Assembly (NCBI GenBank): GCA_018669475.1
Contig: JABHCC010000149.1
Coordinates: 79,137 to 143,136 of the forward strand
Direction of reading: 5' to 3'
DNA length: 64,000 nucleotides
Source of the DNA: Bacteroidota bacterium
Lineage (GTDB): Bacteria; Bacteroidota; Bacteroidia; Bacteroidales; UBA12481
Under the pieces are notes generated by a model, which was not told the DNA's origin, did not search any database, and saw only the letters and a program-made list of their open reading frames with translations. Below are positions 29,191 to 37,685 of the stretch, piece by piece (the stretch's first letter is position 1; each line of letters starts with the position of its first letter). Made by a program: the position numbers and the translations under genes.

Positions 29191-30779
29191 TACCAGATAG
29201 ATTTTAGCTCGTAAACTTTTAGTGAATGGATTTTAGTTTCTTCTGCATTACCATGAATCTCAAGACCCAGATCTTTCCTGGATTCTCCAAGCGGTTTAAC
29301 AAAAACTATCTGGCCATCATTAATAAATGACTCAACTGAAGTTCTGTCAATCAGTATTTCGATATCGAAAAGCAATTTTCCGGGGTTTCTCTGAGGTGTT
29401 TGTACCTCATTGATCTGATCAGCATCAATACTTACATATTTATTCCCTTTGTAATCAATAGATATACCCTGACCATTCATTGACTCAATCCGTGCAACCA
29501 CATGCAATAAATCATTATCAATAGCTTTGAGTTTTTCATTGGCTTCAAGGATACTCAAACCCGACAAATCGTGAGTTTTACTGTGTAAATCATTGATGGC
29601 ATCAATAGGTTCGCTAAAAATTCGAACACCTTCATTTGTTGTTCTAAGAGTGAGCTCGGTGGGGAAGCACATCATTTGATTAAAAGGCATCCCTTTGGCT
29701 TCAATGGTACCCCATCCAATTTGAATCCGTTTGCCATCAGGCGTGTTGTTATATGTCTGAGCAGCATAATGGTTACCATGTGTATAGCGGTATTTGCCAT
29801 ATTTGGGAGTAAATGTTTTCCCATTGAAGTCTCCTAAAAGGTATGTTCCGGAACCACCATAAGCAACCCAAAGAGTATTCATCGGATCCCCGTCAATTGG
29901 CAGTTCAAATAGTTCAGGACACTCGTAAAAACCATTAATGTGACTTTCTTCTTTCCAGTCTTTCAGGTTTTTTGATGTGAAAAAGCTTATTCCGGCTACT
30001 TTGTATAATGCCATTACCCATTCCTTATTGGGCTCGTACCATATTACCTTTGGATCCCGGGTTGGACCAAGCACCGGATTGCCCTCATATTTTGTAAAAG
30101 TTCGTCCCTTATCGGTACTATAAGCAATGCATTGAGTCTGTTCTTTTCCGGCTGCGGTGTAAGCGGCAATCAGAGCATTCTTTCCCCAACCCGCTGTGTT
30201 GTTCTTGTCTATAACAGCACTCCCGGAGAACATTGTGCCCAGTGGATCAGGGTATAAGGCATCATTGAGCTCTGTCCAATGGACCAGGTCCGGACTTACT
30301 GCATGTCCCCAGGTCATGTTTTGCCAGTGGATTTCGTATGGATTGTGTTGATAATAAAGGTGATATTCCCCATCAAAATAGACCAATCCATTTGGGTCGT
30401 TGTTCCATCCTCTCTTAGAAGAAAAATGGAATTGTGGACGATTTTTCTCTTTGTACAGGCTGTCTTGTCCGGCAAACTCATCAGATTGATAAATTTTATC
30501 TAATCCGGATACTTCTTCTGAGAAGATTAGCTTGAGTTTTTTCCCTTTATAAGCTGAGACATCTTTAAATACCCAATAATCCGGTTCGGCATCTGCGATC
30601 CTAATCACATTGTAGCATAGTGTGTCCTTTTTTAAAACAAAATGAACCATTTGCCGGTCCTGTTGCATGTCGATCGGAAAGTTCAGATACTGTTTTTTGA
30701 TTTTGTATTCTTTAACAATTTGTCCCATTCCGGCAGATGCCAGAAGGGATAAAAGCAAAAGGAGGCTTAGTTTTTTCAT
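29190..30779 (-). CDS. exported GH32 fructan hydrolase (levanase/inulinase/invertase type)
   Basis: Signal peptide MKKLSLLLLLSLLASAGMGQ, then about 90 residues of extra N-terminal beta structure before the five-bladed propeller. All three catalytic residues are present: Asp128 in GWNNDPNGL (nucleophile), Asp242 in TRDPKVIWY (transition-state stabiliser) and Glu286 in FYECPELFEL (acid/base). A C-terminal beta-sandwich follows (about 400-525). It hydrolyses beta-fructofuranosides. The next upstream gene encodes an MFS sugar porter only 14 bp away, which suggests uptake of the released sugar. Confidence 0.93.
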   Translation of the reverse strand: MKKLSLLLLLSLLASAGMGQIVKEYKIKKQYLNFPIDMQQDRQMVHFVLKKDTLCYNVIRIADAEPDYWVFKDVSAYKGKKLKLIFSEEVSGLDKIYQSDEFAGQDSLYKEKNRPQFHFSSKRGWNNDPNGLVYFDGEYHLYYQHNPYEIHWQNMTWGHAVSPDLVHWTELNDALYPDPLGTMFSGSAVIDKNNTAGWGKNALIAAYTAAGKEQTQCIAYSTDKGRTFTKYEGNPVLGPTRDPKVIWYEPNKEWVMALYKVAGISFFTSKNLKDWKEESHINGFYECPELFELPIDGDPMNTLWVAYGGSGTYLLGDFNGKTFTPKYGKYRYTHGNHYAAQTYNNTPDGKRIQIGWGTIEAKGMPFNQMMCFPTELTLRTTNEGVRIFSEPIDAINDLHSKTHDLSGLSILEANEKLKAIDNDLLHVVARIESMNGQGISIDYKGNKYVSIDADQINEVQTPQRNPGKLLFDIEILIDRTSVESFINDGQIVFVKPLGESRKDLGLEIHGNAEETKIHSLKVYELKSIW

Positions 30780-30793
30780 ATTAGCAACTGTGT

Positions 30794-32140
30794 TTATGTT
30801 TTTGGTGATACCAACTCTTTTTCCAATTCTTCCAGGCTTTTCCCTTTAGTTTCAGGCATTACAAGGATAACAAAGAGTAGTTGTATTATCATGAATATGG
30901 CAAAAAAGGCAAATATGGGCCATGGATTGCTTCCAAAGATACCTTCTTGTTCATCAAGAAATACAGGGGTAAGCAAGGTGATTAATGCAGCGAAGACCCA
31001 ATGGGTTGTTGCTCCAATAGATTGTCCAAAGGCCCTGACCTGATTGGGAAATATTTCAGCAATAAAAACCCAAATAACAGCCCCCTGTCCTACACCATGA
31101 GAGGCCATAAAGAGAAGGATAAAGCCGAGTAATATCCCTGATCCGGCCCCTGAGAAAAAAGCCCAGGCAACCATCGACAGGCTAATAATATAGCCAAATG
31201 ATCCCCACAAGAGTAATTTCTTCCTTCCAACCCGATCAATCAGGTACATTCCCAGAAAAGTAAAAATGATATTTATTATTCCGATAGATACTGCACTCAT
31301 GAGTGATTCTTTTGAAGCCAATCCTGCTCTTTCAAGAATCTCAGGAGCATAATAGAGAATGAAGTTTATTCCGGATAATTGATTAAAAAATGCCACTGTA
31401 AAAGCAAGAATAATAGGGAAAGCATAGCGTTTTTTCCATACTTTCTCTGATTTGGATGAACCCATGCTATCCAAAATTGCTTTTATCGATTGATCAATAT
31501 TTTTTCTTCCAAGTCTGAGCAGTGAATCTCTGGCGCCTTTCTCATCACCATTATGAACCAGGAGCCACCGTGGGCTTTCAGGAGTGAAGAATACCATGAT
31601 GGTATATGCAACAGCAGGGATGGCTTCGACACCCAGCATCAATCGCCAGTCAATACTCCCCCCAACACCTTTAAGCAGGTAATTGCTGAAAAATGCTATC
31701 ATGATTCCGAATACAATCATGAACTGGTATCTGACCACCAGTCTTCCGCGCATATTTGCAGGAGAGATTTCAGATAAATATGTTGGAGCAGCTACACTGG
31801 AAACTCCTACTCCGATTCCACCAATAAATCTGAAAAATGAGAATGAATAGGGCTCTGGAGCTAAAGCAGATCCCAGGGCGGAAACAGCATAAAGTATCCC
31901 GATAAATATGAGTGTTTTTTTGCGGCCCCATGCATTAGTTGGAAATCCTCCCAGGGCAGCACCTAATACTGTTCCCCACAAGGCCATTGACATAATAAAT
32001 GTGCCATGAAACCAGGGTGAGGTATTCCAAAGCTCTTTGATGGGTAAATTGGCTCCTGAAATAACAACGGTATCAAAGCCGAACAGGAATCCAGCCAGGG
32101 CAACTGCAAGACTGATGTTGGACAGTTTGTTTTTTGACAT
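30794..32140 (-). CDS. MFS sugar porter (inner membrane)
   Basis: 448 residues, 12 predicted helices, with all sugar-porter landmarks: GRKKTLIFIG in loop 2-3, FFRFIGGIGVGVSSVAAPTYLSEISPANMRGR, PESPRWLL after helix 6, QLSGINFILYYAPEI in helix 7, DRVGRKKLLLWG in loop 8-9 and PETKGKSLEELE at the C-terminus. It resembles xylose, arabinose or fructose H+ symporters. As first gene before GH32 it likely imports fructose or another monosaccharide set free by the operon enzymes. A promoter may lie in the 60-bp gap to the S9 peptidase gene. Confidence 0.93.
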   Translation of the reverse strand: MSKNKLSNISLAVALAGFLFGFDTVVISGANLPIKELWNTSPWFHGTFIMSMALWGTVLGAALGGFPTNAWGRKKTLIFIGILYAVSALGSALAPEPYSFSFFRFIGGIGVGVSSVAAPTYLSEISPANMRGRLVVRYQFMIVFGIMIAFFSNYLLKGVGGSIDWRLMLGVEAIPAVAYTIMVFFTPESPRWLLVHNGDEKGARDSLLRLGRKNIDQSIKAILDSMGSSKSEKVWKKRYAFPIILAFTVAFFNQLSGINFILYYAPEILERAGLASKESLMSAVSIGIINIIFTFLGMYLIDRVGRKKLLLWGSFGYIISLSMVAWAFFSGAGSGILLGFILLFMASHGVGQGAVIWVFIAEIFPNQVRAFGQSIGATTHWVFAALITLLTPVFLDEQEGIFGSNPWPIFAFFAIFMIIQLLFVILVMPETKGKSLEELEKELVSPKT

Positions 32141-32200
32141 GAAGCTTAGGTTTAAGCCTCCAAGTTAACAAGTCTTCGTTAAAGTTTTTTTCTCAGCTGA

Positions 32201-35071
32201 TTATTTCCACTTTGGCAATGTTGATTTGCTTTCTTTAGCTTCCTTGTTTGTTGATGATTTTTTAGCTTGATAGGGTATGCCATCAGTAATCCATTCCCCT
32301 GCATCCTTGCCCTTAAGAAAATGATCAAAATATTCTTTCAGCCGTTTTTGAATATCTATTCTGTTGGCTTTCTTTCTCAAACCGTGACCTTCACCATGAT
32401 ATGACAGAAACACGACGGGTTTTTTCAGATAACGAAGGATACTATAAAATCCAAAAGAATGCTCCCATTGCACTACATAATCGAGCGTGCCATGGAAAAG
32501 CAATAGGGGTGTATTCATTGTGTTAGCATTAAAAACAGCTGATTCTGAGATGTACATTTGTGTATTACTAAGCGGATCAGTACCGAGTCTTCCTTGTCCG
32601 GTCATGTAATAGTCCTGTTCATTGCTGCCGTCTCTTACTATGTCGACATTGAATCCCTGCACCAGATTACTGACTCCAGCTCCTGCTGCAATTGCTGCAA
32701 ATTTATTTTCCTGGGTGGAAATATACATGCCACAGTGTCCACCATAGCTAAAGCCTTCATAGCCTATATACTCTTCATCTACATAACCGAGTTCCATTAC
32801 TTTTTCAATAGCAGCATCGATACATTCGTGCATGTCAGAATGAGGGGTTCCAACATTGAAATGAATATCTGGTTGTAAAACCAAATATCCGTCAGAAACG
32901 TACATCATTTCACAAATGCTTGAGCCTGAAAGTCGTGGTGAGGCATAGCTGAAAGTATTCTGAGACATTTTCTCATATGAGTAGACAATCATCGGCAACT
33001 TTTGTCCTGCTGAATATGTGTCAGGGATGCTTAGTATTCCTTGTAGAGGAACTCCATCATCATTGGTATAGTCGATTAATATTCGACGACCCCATATGTA
33101 ATTCTCCTGATGCGGATTTGTGTTAGTGATTTTTTTTGATTTCGAAAAACCAATATCACTCAGGTAGGCTTCAGGATAATTCATGTAGTCACCTTTTTTA
33201 TAAATAATGACATCTGATTCTTTCGATTTAGTGATTCCACTCCCTCTGAATGAACCGGGAAAGGAAGCTGGCTCATAAATCAGTTTTTTCAGCTTTTGTT
33301 TATTTAGCTGGAAAAACCCTGCATGTTTTGTTTGAATGTTAAAAGCACTGAGAATTATTGGTGTATCAAGATCAATATAGCGCTCATCAATTTCACTTTT
33401 CGAAATAAAGCTCATATCATCTACTCTGAAACGGATAGAATCAGTATCAGTAAGAGTCTCTGTCAGATTTCTTGCTTTTTTTCTGGTGTCAAGAGGTAGA
33501 ACCCATAGATCGAGTTTATGGTTAACTATCACTGCATTTTCATCCTTAACCCAGCACACAAATCCATATGATGGCTGAGATCCCCAATGGTCGTTTGCCT
33601 GATTAATAAAAGATACATCCACACCGGATGAGATATTGGATTCCATATCATCTTCAAAATCATAGTGCCAAAAATGACCTTCCTTCCATAGAATCAACTT
33701 TTCTCCATCGGGTGAGATTTCAATAATGCCGCTATATTGTTTTTCAATTAGCTTCTTCTCCCCGTTTATGAGATTGATCCTGTATAAATCATTCTTCCTC
33801 ACATCCCAATCAGAAATGTAGGCGCGATTATCAGTTCCTATGGCCCATTGATCGGTATTCCTGCTAGTTCGTAAGCCTTGTATTTCTTTGTTAGTCAGCT
33901 GGATTATACTATTCGATTCGAGACAAAAAACAGTATTATAAATCTCTTTCCTGTTTCTGTCTGCTTCGATCATTCTCTGTGAGAGAAGCTTCTCATCCTT
34001 CCAGTGCCAGACATTGACTGTAGGGTCTTCATCATTATTTTTGTCATTTTTCTGATCAGCTTTTTCTTTGGGCTCATTCTCACAAATATTCAGAAACAAG
34101 CGCTCATCATCATTGCTCCATCTGATGTTACCAAAACGTCCAGAGGATTTGACCACAAGTCTCATGTTTTCTGGCAATCCGTCAACTTCATTCAGCTTGT
34201 ATTCAGCTGATTCAGTATTGTTTGATCCAATGCCGGTAAAGACAGAGATGCTCATTTTTTCAGCATCTATTTCTTTCCTGACCAGATTATATTTAATTGC
34301 TGCCAGGCTATTTTTTTTCGTATTCCAGGATAGATCTGAATAGATAAAATTTCCTGTTTCCAGAGCCCTGGTGGTTGTAGTACCTGGATTATACAAATAG
34401 ACTCCGTTTCCCCGTTTATCATCAGTAGAAATTGTATAGGCAATGAACTTTGATTTCTTATCAATGATAAATTCACCAATGTTACCAATAAAGTGTTCTC
34501 TTTGATTCTCCAGGTCATAAATCAACAGGCTGTTATTGCTCGAGGAGATGAAATAATTTCCGTCTTCTGTGAATTGAAATTGTGCATTTGATTCATATTG
34601 TCTGCTGGTACCTGAACTCAGGTTTTTCAGTTCAATAATTGATTTGCTCTTTTCCTTTTCCTTTTCCTCATCTTCTGGTTTTGGTTTTATCCGGTAGGCT
34701 ATCCACTTGGAACTTGCTGAAAATTGGGGATTAGTGGCATTTGCAATCCTGTATTTCACACCACCAGCTGAATTTATGATATACAGTGTATCGCTACCAA
34801 TATCTTCACCATAGGTTTTATAATCAATAAGATTACTATCTGTACTATCTTTTTTTGTCCCTTTTTTTTGCTCAGGTTTTTCAATTAAAGAATACAGAAC
34901 AGTATACCACTTACCATCATCAGACAGAGTAAGTGAATGATTCCTCCAAAGTTCAACATCTTCAATATTAAGAATCTCTTTCTCTGATTGAGCCTGAAGA
35001 TTTGCCATACCGGCAAAAAGTGAAACAACAAATATCGCTGCAGAAAAGGTAGAAAGTTTGAAATTTTTCAT
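32201..35071 (-). CDS. exported S9 family prolyl-oligopeptidase-like serine peptidase
   Basis: The start is MKNFKLSTFSAAIFVVSLFAG (a TTT-rich upstream in-frame ATG at 35083 is less likely). A long N-terminal beta-propeller region (about 40-650) precedes an alpha/beta hydrolase domain with the triad Ser775 (YEGFSYGGH), Asp864 (FHGTLDYVV) and His896 (YHGEGHGLR). The tail is Lys/Ser-rich. Such DPP-IV or acyl-peptidase-like enzymes take peptides in the periplasm. It lies between the amidohydrolase and MFS genes in the same orientation, with gaps of 51 and 60 bp. Substrate unknown. Confidence 0.88.
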   Translation of the reverse strand: MKNFKLSTFSAAIFVVSLFAGMANLQAQSEKEILNIEDVELWRNHSLTLSDDGKWYTVLYSLIEKPEQKKGTKKDSTDSNLIDYKTYGEDIGSDTLYIINSAGGVKYRIANATNPQFSASSKWIAYRIKPKPEDEEKEKEKSKSIIELKNLSSGTSRQYESNAQFQFTEDGNYFISSSNNSLLIYDLENQREHFIGNIGEFIIDKKSKFIAYTISTDDKRGNGVYLYNPGTTTTRALETGNFIYSDLSWNTKKNSLAAIKYNLVRKEIDAEKMSISVFTGIGSNNTESAEYKLNEVDGLPENMRLVVKSSGRFGNIRWSNDDERLFLNICENEPKEKADQKNDKNNDEDPTVNVWHWKDEKLLSQRMIEADRNRKEIYNTVFCLESNSIIQLTNKEIQGLRTSRNTDQWAIGTDNRAYISDWDVRKNDLYRINLINGEKKLIEKQYSGIIEISPDGEKLILWKEGHFWHYDFEDDMESNISSGVDVSFINQANDHWGSQPSYGFVCWVKDENAVIVNHKLDLWVLPLDTRKKARNLTETLTDTDSIRFRVDDMSFISKSEIDERYIDLDTPIILSAFNIQTKHAGFFQLNKQKLKKLIYEPASFPGSFRGSGITKSKESDVIIYKKGDYMNYPEAYLSDIGFSKSKKITNTNPHQENYIWGRRILIDYTNDDGVPLQGILSIPDTYSAGQKLPMIVYSYEKMSQNTFSYASPRLSGSSICEMMYVSDGYLVLQPDIHFNVGTPHSDMHECIDAAIEKVMELGYVDEEYIGYEGFSYGGHCGMYISTQENKFAAIAAGAGVSNLVQGFNVDIVRDGSNEQDYYMTGQGRLGTDPLSNTQMYISESAVFNANTMNTPLLLFHGTLDYVVQWEHSFGFYSILRYLKKPVVFLSYHGEGHGLRKKANRIDIQKRLKEYFDHFLKGKDAGEWITDGIPYQAKKSSTNKEAKESKSTLPKWK

Positions 35072-35122
35072 AATCAGATTCATTTTATACTGTGTCTTAA
35101 TGTTTTATTCTGAATTAATAAA

Positions 35123-36775
35123 CTATTGGCGTTTGTAAACAAGAGATCCTCCGGTGTATGTAAATAGCACATTCACATTTTGAATTTCCATGTGATTGAT
35201 TGAAAAAAGATCTTTGTCGAGGACAACAAAATCAGCCAGCTTGCCTTCTTCCAAAGAACCTTTTACATCCTCATCAAAGGATGCGTAAGCTCCATTCAGA
35301 GTATATCCAATTAAAGCTTCCTCCAGGGAGATTTTTTCTTCTGGCACCCAGCCATCTGGTAATGATCCGTCTAATACCTGCCTTGTAAGAGCTGCATATA
35401 TACCTAGCAGTGGAACGGGTGGAGCTACAAACCAATCTGATCCGAAAGCCAATGTAGCTCCTGCATCTAAAAGTGATCTGAAGCAATATGTTGTTTTGGC
35501 TCTTTCTTGTCCGATTGTACGCTCAGCCCACCTGCCATCATCCATCAAATGCCAGGGTTGCATACTGCCAATCACACCTAATTCTTCAAATCTTATAATA
35601 TCCTCCGGATGTAAATGCTGGGCGTGCTCAATTCTGAACCTACGGTCTCTTTCTCCATTCTGTTGTATAGCTTTCTCATAGAAATTCAAAATGATATTAT
35701 TTGCCCGGTCGCCGATGGCATGAACCACCACTTGCAGACCAGCTTTATCTGCGGCCAGAATGCCTTCAAGCATGTTTTCGGGATCGTCCATTAACAAACC
35801 TGATTCTTCTGGTTCGTCGAGATATGGGTCGAAAAAAGCTGCAGTTTTTGAGCCAAGTGATCCATCAGCAAAAATTTTAGCCCCCTTAAGCTTGAGCCAG
35901 GGATTATGCAATCCTAATTCTTGCTGTTTCTCAAGGATGGTTTCATATTGGCTTAGAGGGGCTGTTGAATAGATACGGGTTGTTAATTCTTCTTTCTCAA
36001 GCATCTCTTTGAAAACCTCATAATCCGCCAGTGTCCCCATGTGATGAACACTTGTTACTCCATGTGATGCAACAAAGGTCATTGCTGCTGTTAAAGCATT
36101 GTGATATTGTTCATTTGAATAGTCAGGGATATGTTGACTTATCAAAGGCATGGCATTGTCTTTGAAAACCCCGGAGGGTGTACCATCCGGCAGGTGCTCT
36201 ATTTCACCCCCAACGGGTTCTTCAATTTCATTGCTAATGCCTGCAGCTTTCATTGCGGCAGTATTGGCCAGGGCCATATGTCCATCGCTTCGGCTTACAA
36301 ATACCGGAATATCCTGTGTGAATTCGTCTATCCATTCACAGGTGGGTAATTCTCCTCCCCAATTTTCATGATCCCAGTTCCCTTCAAGCATCCAATCGCC
36401 TGGATTCATAGTTTTGGCAAATTCTTTAATACGCCTGATGAACTCAATTTTGGTTTGAGCAGATTTTAATTGCACACTGGAGAGAGAAAATCCTCCCTGT
36501 ATAAAATGCAGATGGCTGTCAATAAACCCTGGTATAATCAATTTCCCTGGCTTGTCCAATACCTGAGTTTTGTTGGTTTTATATTTAAGGATTTCTTTAT
36601 TGCTACCAATCGCTATGATTTCATCTTCAGCCACAGCCATTGCCTCTGCGAAAGCTTGGCCCGGATTAGCGGTCCAGATTTTCGAATTGATTACTATAAG
36701 GTCTGCCATTTGAGTATTAGGATTACAGGATATCAGGGATGTGATAATGAATAAAAGAACGGAGATTTTTTTCAT
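35123..36775 (-). CDS. amidohydrolase family 3 (YtcJ-like) lipoprotein
   Basis: Lipoprotein signal MKKISVLLFIITSLISC. The amidohydrolase frame is clear: small beta-sandwich at both ends (ADLIVINSKIWTANPG; GKLADFVVLDKDLF), metal-binding IDSHLHFIQGG at about residue 85, later His residues in VVVHAIGDRANN and RIEHAQHLHP, and Asp in LAFGSDWFVAPP. This YtcJ-like group cleaves amide or related bonds in small metabolites; the true substrate is usually unknown. It is the first gene of the long leftward run and faces the LolA-like gene across a divergent promoter region. Confidence 0.88.
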   Translation of the reverse strand: MKKISVLLFIITSLISCNPNTQMADLIVINSKIWTANPGQAFAEAMAVAEDEIIAIGSNKEILKYKTNKTQVLDKPGKLIIPGFIDSHLHFIQGGFSLSSVQLKSAQTKIEFIRRIKEFAKTMNPGDWMLEGNWDHENWGGELPTCEWIDEFTQDIPVFVSRSDGHMALANTAAMKAAGISNEIEEPVGGEIEHLPDGTPSGVFKDNAMPLISQHIPDYSNEQYHNALTAAMTFVASHGVTSVHHMGTLADYEVFKEMLEKEELTTRIYSTAPLSQYETILEKQQELGLHNPWLKLKGAKIFADGSLGSKTAAFFDPYLDEPEESGLLMDDPENMLEGILAADKAGLQVVVHAIGDRANNIILNFYEKAIQQNGERDRRFRIEHAQHLHPEDIIRFEELGVIGSMQPWHLMDDGRWAERTIGQERAKTTYCFRSLLDAGATLAFGSDWFVAPPVPLLGIYAALTRQVLDGSLPDGWVPEEKISLEEALIGYTLNGAYASFDEDVKGSLEEGKLADFVVLDKDLFSINHMEIQNVNVLFTYTGGSLVYKRQ

Positions 36776-36933
36776 GTCACAAAATAATTAATTAATACTT
36801 ATCCCTGAGCAAATTACCTTAATTCCTTGTCTCTAAACAGCAGACTTTCCCTCGCTTACCGAGATAAAAGCATCTTTCACCGATTTTTAGAACTATCTCG
36901 TAAGTTTTTTGTTTCTACTTGTGCCGATATCAA

Positions 36934-36941
36934 TAGATTTG
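36934..36941 (+). promoter_or_regulatory. -7 promoter element of the LolA-like/VPS10 operon
   Basis: TAGATTTG matches the Bacteroidota TAnnTTTG element, 22 bp upstream of the ATG at 36964. A TTTG at 36908-36911 could be the -33 element, with a spacing of 22 bp, slightly long. Confidence 0.5.
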
Positions 36942-36963
36942 CAATATAAATATCATCAAAATT

Positions 36964-37683
36964 ATGAAAAAAATTACCTTAAGTTTAGCTTTTGCATTGC
37001 TGGTTTCAAGCACTTTTCTGAATGCACAGAACCTTGAAGAAGTATTAGATAACTATTTTGAAGTTTTGGGACAGGAGACCATACTGGAGGCAAAAAATTC
37101 TCAGACCAATGGAAAAATGCTTCAGTCGGGTTTGGAGATTCCATTTAAGCAATATGCTGCTAGCCCAAATAAGTTCAGATCAGAGGGAACCTTTCAGGGA
37201 ATGACTTTTATCCAATCCTTTAATGGTGAGAATGGCTGGAGTTTTAATCCATTTGCAGGGATGACCGAAGCGCAGGAATTGAATGAGGATGAACTAAAAG
37301 TTATGAAAGTACAGGCTGATTATGAAGGTGTACTTTGGAATTGGAAAGACAAGGGACATTCGGTAACTCTTGAAGGTACTGAAGAAGTTGAAGGAGCAGA
37401 GTGTCATGTGGTTAAATCAGTGTTAGCTGGAGGAGATATCTATACCAGTTATATTGATGTTGAGAATTTTGTAATGATCAAGCAGAGTGCGAAAATTACA
37501 ATGCAGGGTCAGGAGATTGAATCCGACACCTTCATGAGTAATTTTCAGGAGGGAGATGGATTTATTTACCCCGGAAAGATTGAGAATCGGGTGAACGGTC
37601 AGGTAATGAGCACAATTGTGATAGAAGAAATGATTTTGGGGGCTGAATTAGATGCAAGTTTATTTGAAAAACCTGTGATATAG
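36964..37683 (+). CDS. exported LolA/LolB-fold outer membrane lipoprotein-sorting-like protein
   Basis: Signal peptide MKKITLSLAFALLVSSTFLNAQ, then a 220-residue half-barrel protein. It has a DNYFEVLGQETILEAKNSQTNGKM start, KFRSEGTFQGMTFIQSFNGENGW, and a late block DIYTSYIDVENFVMIKQSAKI, the pattern of LolA-like or MucB/RseB-like domains that bind lipid or a lipoprotein tail. It is not the housekeeping LolA by size or context. It is translationally coupled (2 bp gap) to the VPS10/BNR gene, so it may carry or anchor that protein. Function is inferred from fold only. Confidence 0.6.
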   Translation: MKKITLSLAFALLVSSTFLNAQNLEEVLDNYFEVLGQETILEAKNSQTNGKMLQSGLEIPFKQYAASPNKFRSEGTFQGMTFIQSFNGENGWSFNPFAGMTEAQELNEDELKVMKVQADYEGVLWNWKDKGHSVTLEGTEEVEGAECHVVKSVLAGGDIYTSYIDVENFVMIKQSAKITMQGQEIESDTFMSNFQEGDGFIYPGKIENRVNGQVMSTIVIEEMILGAELDASLFEKPVI

Positions 37684-37685
37684 TC

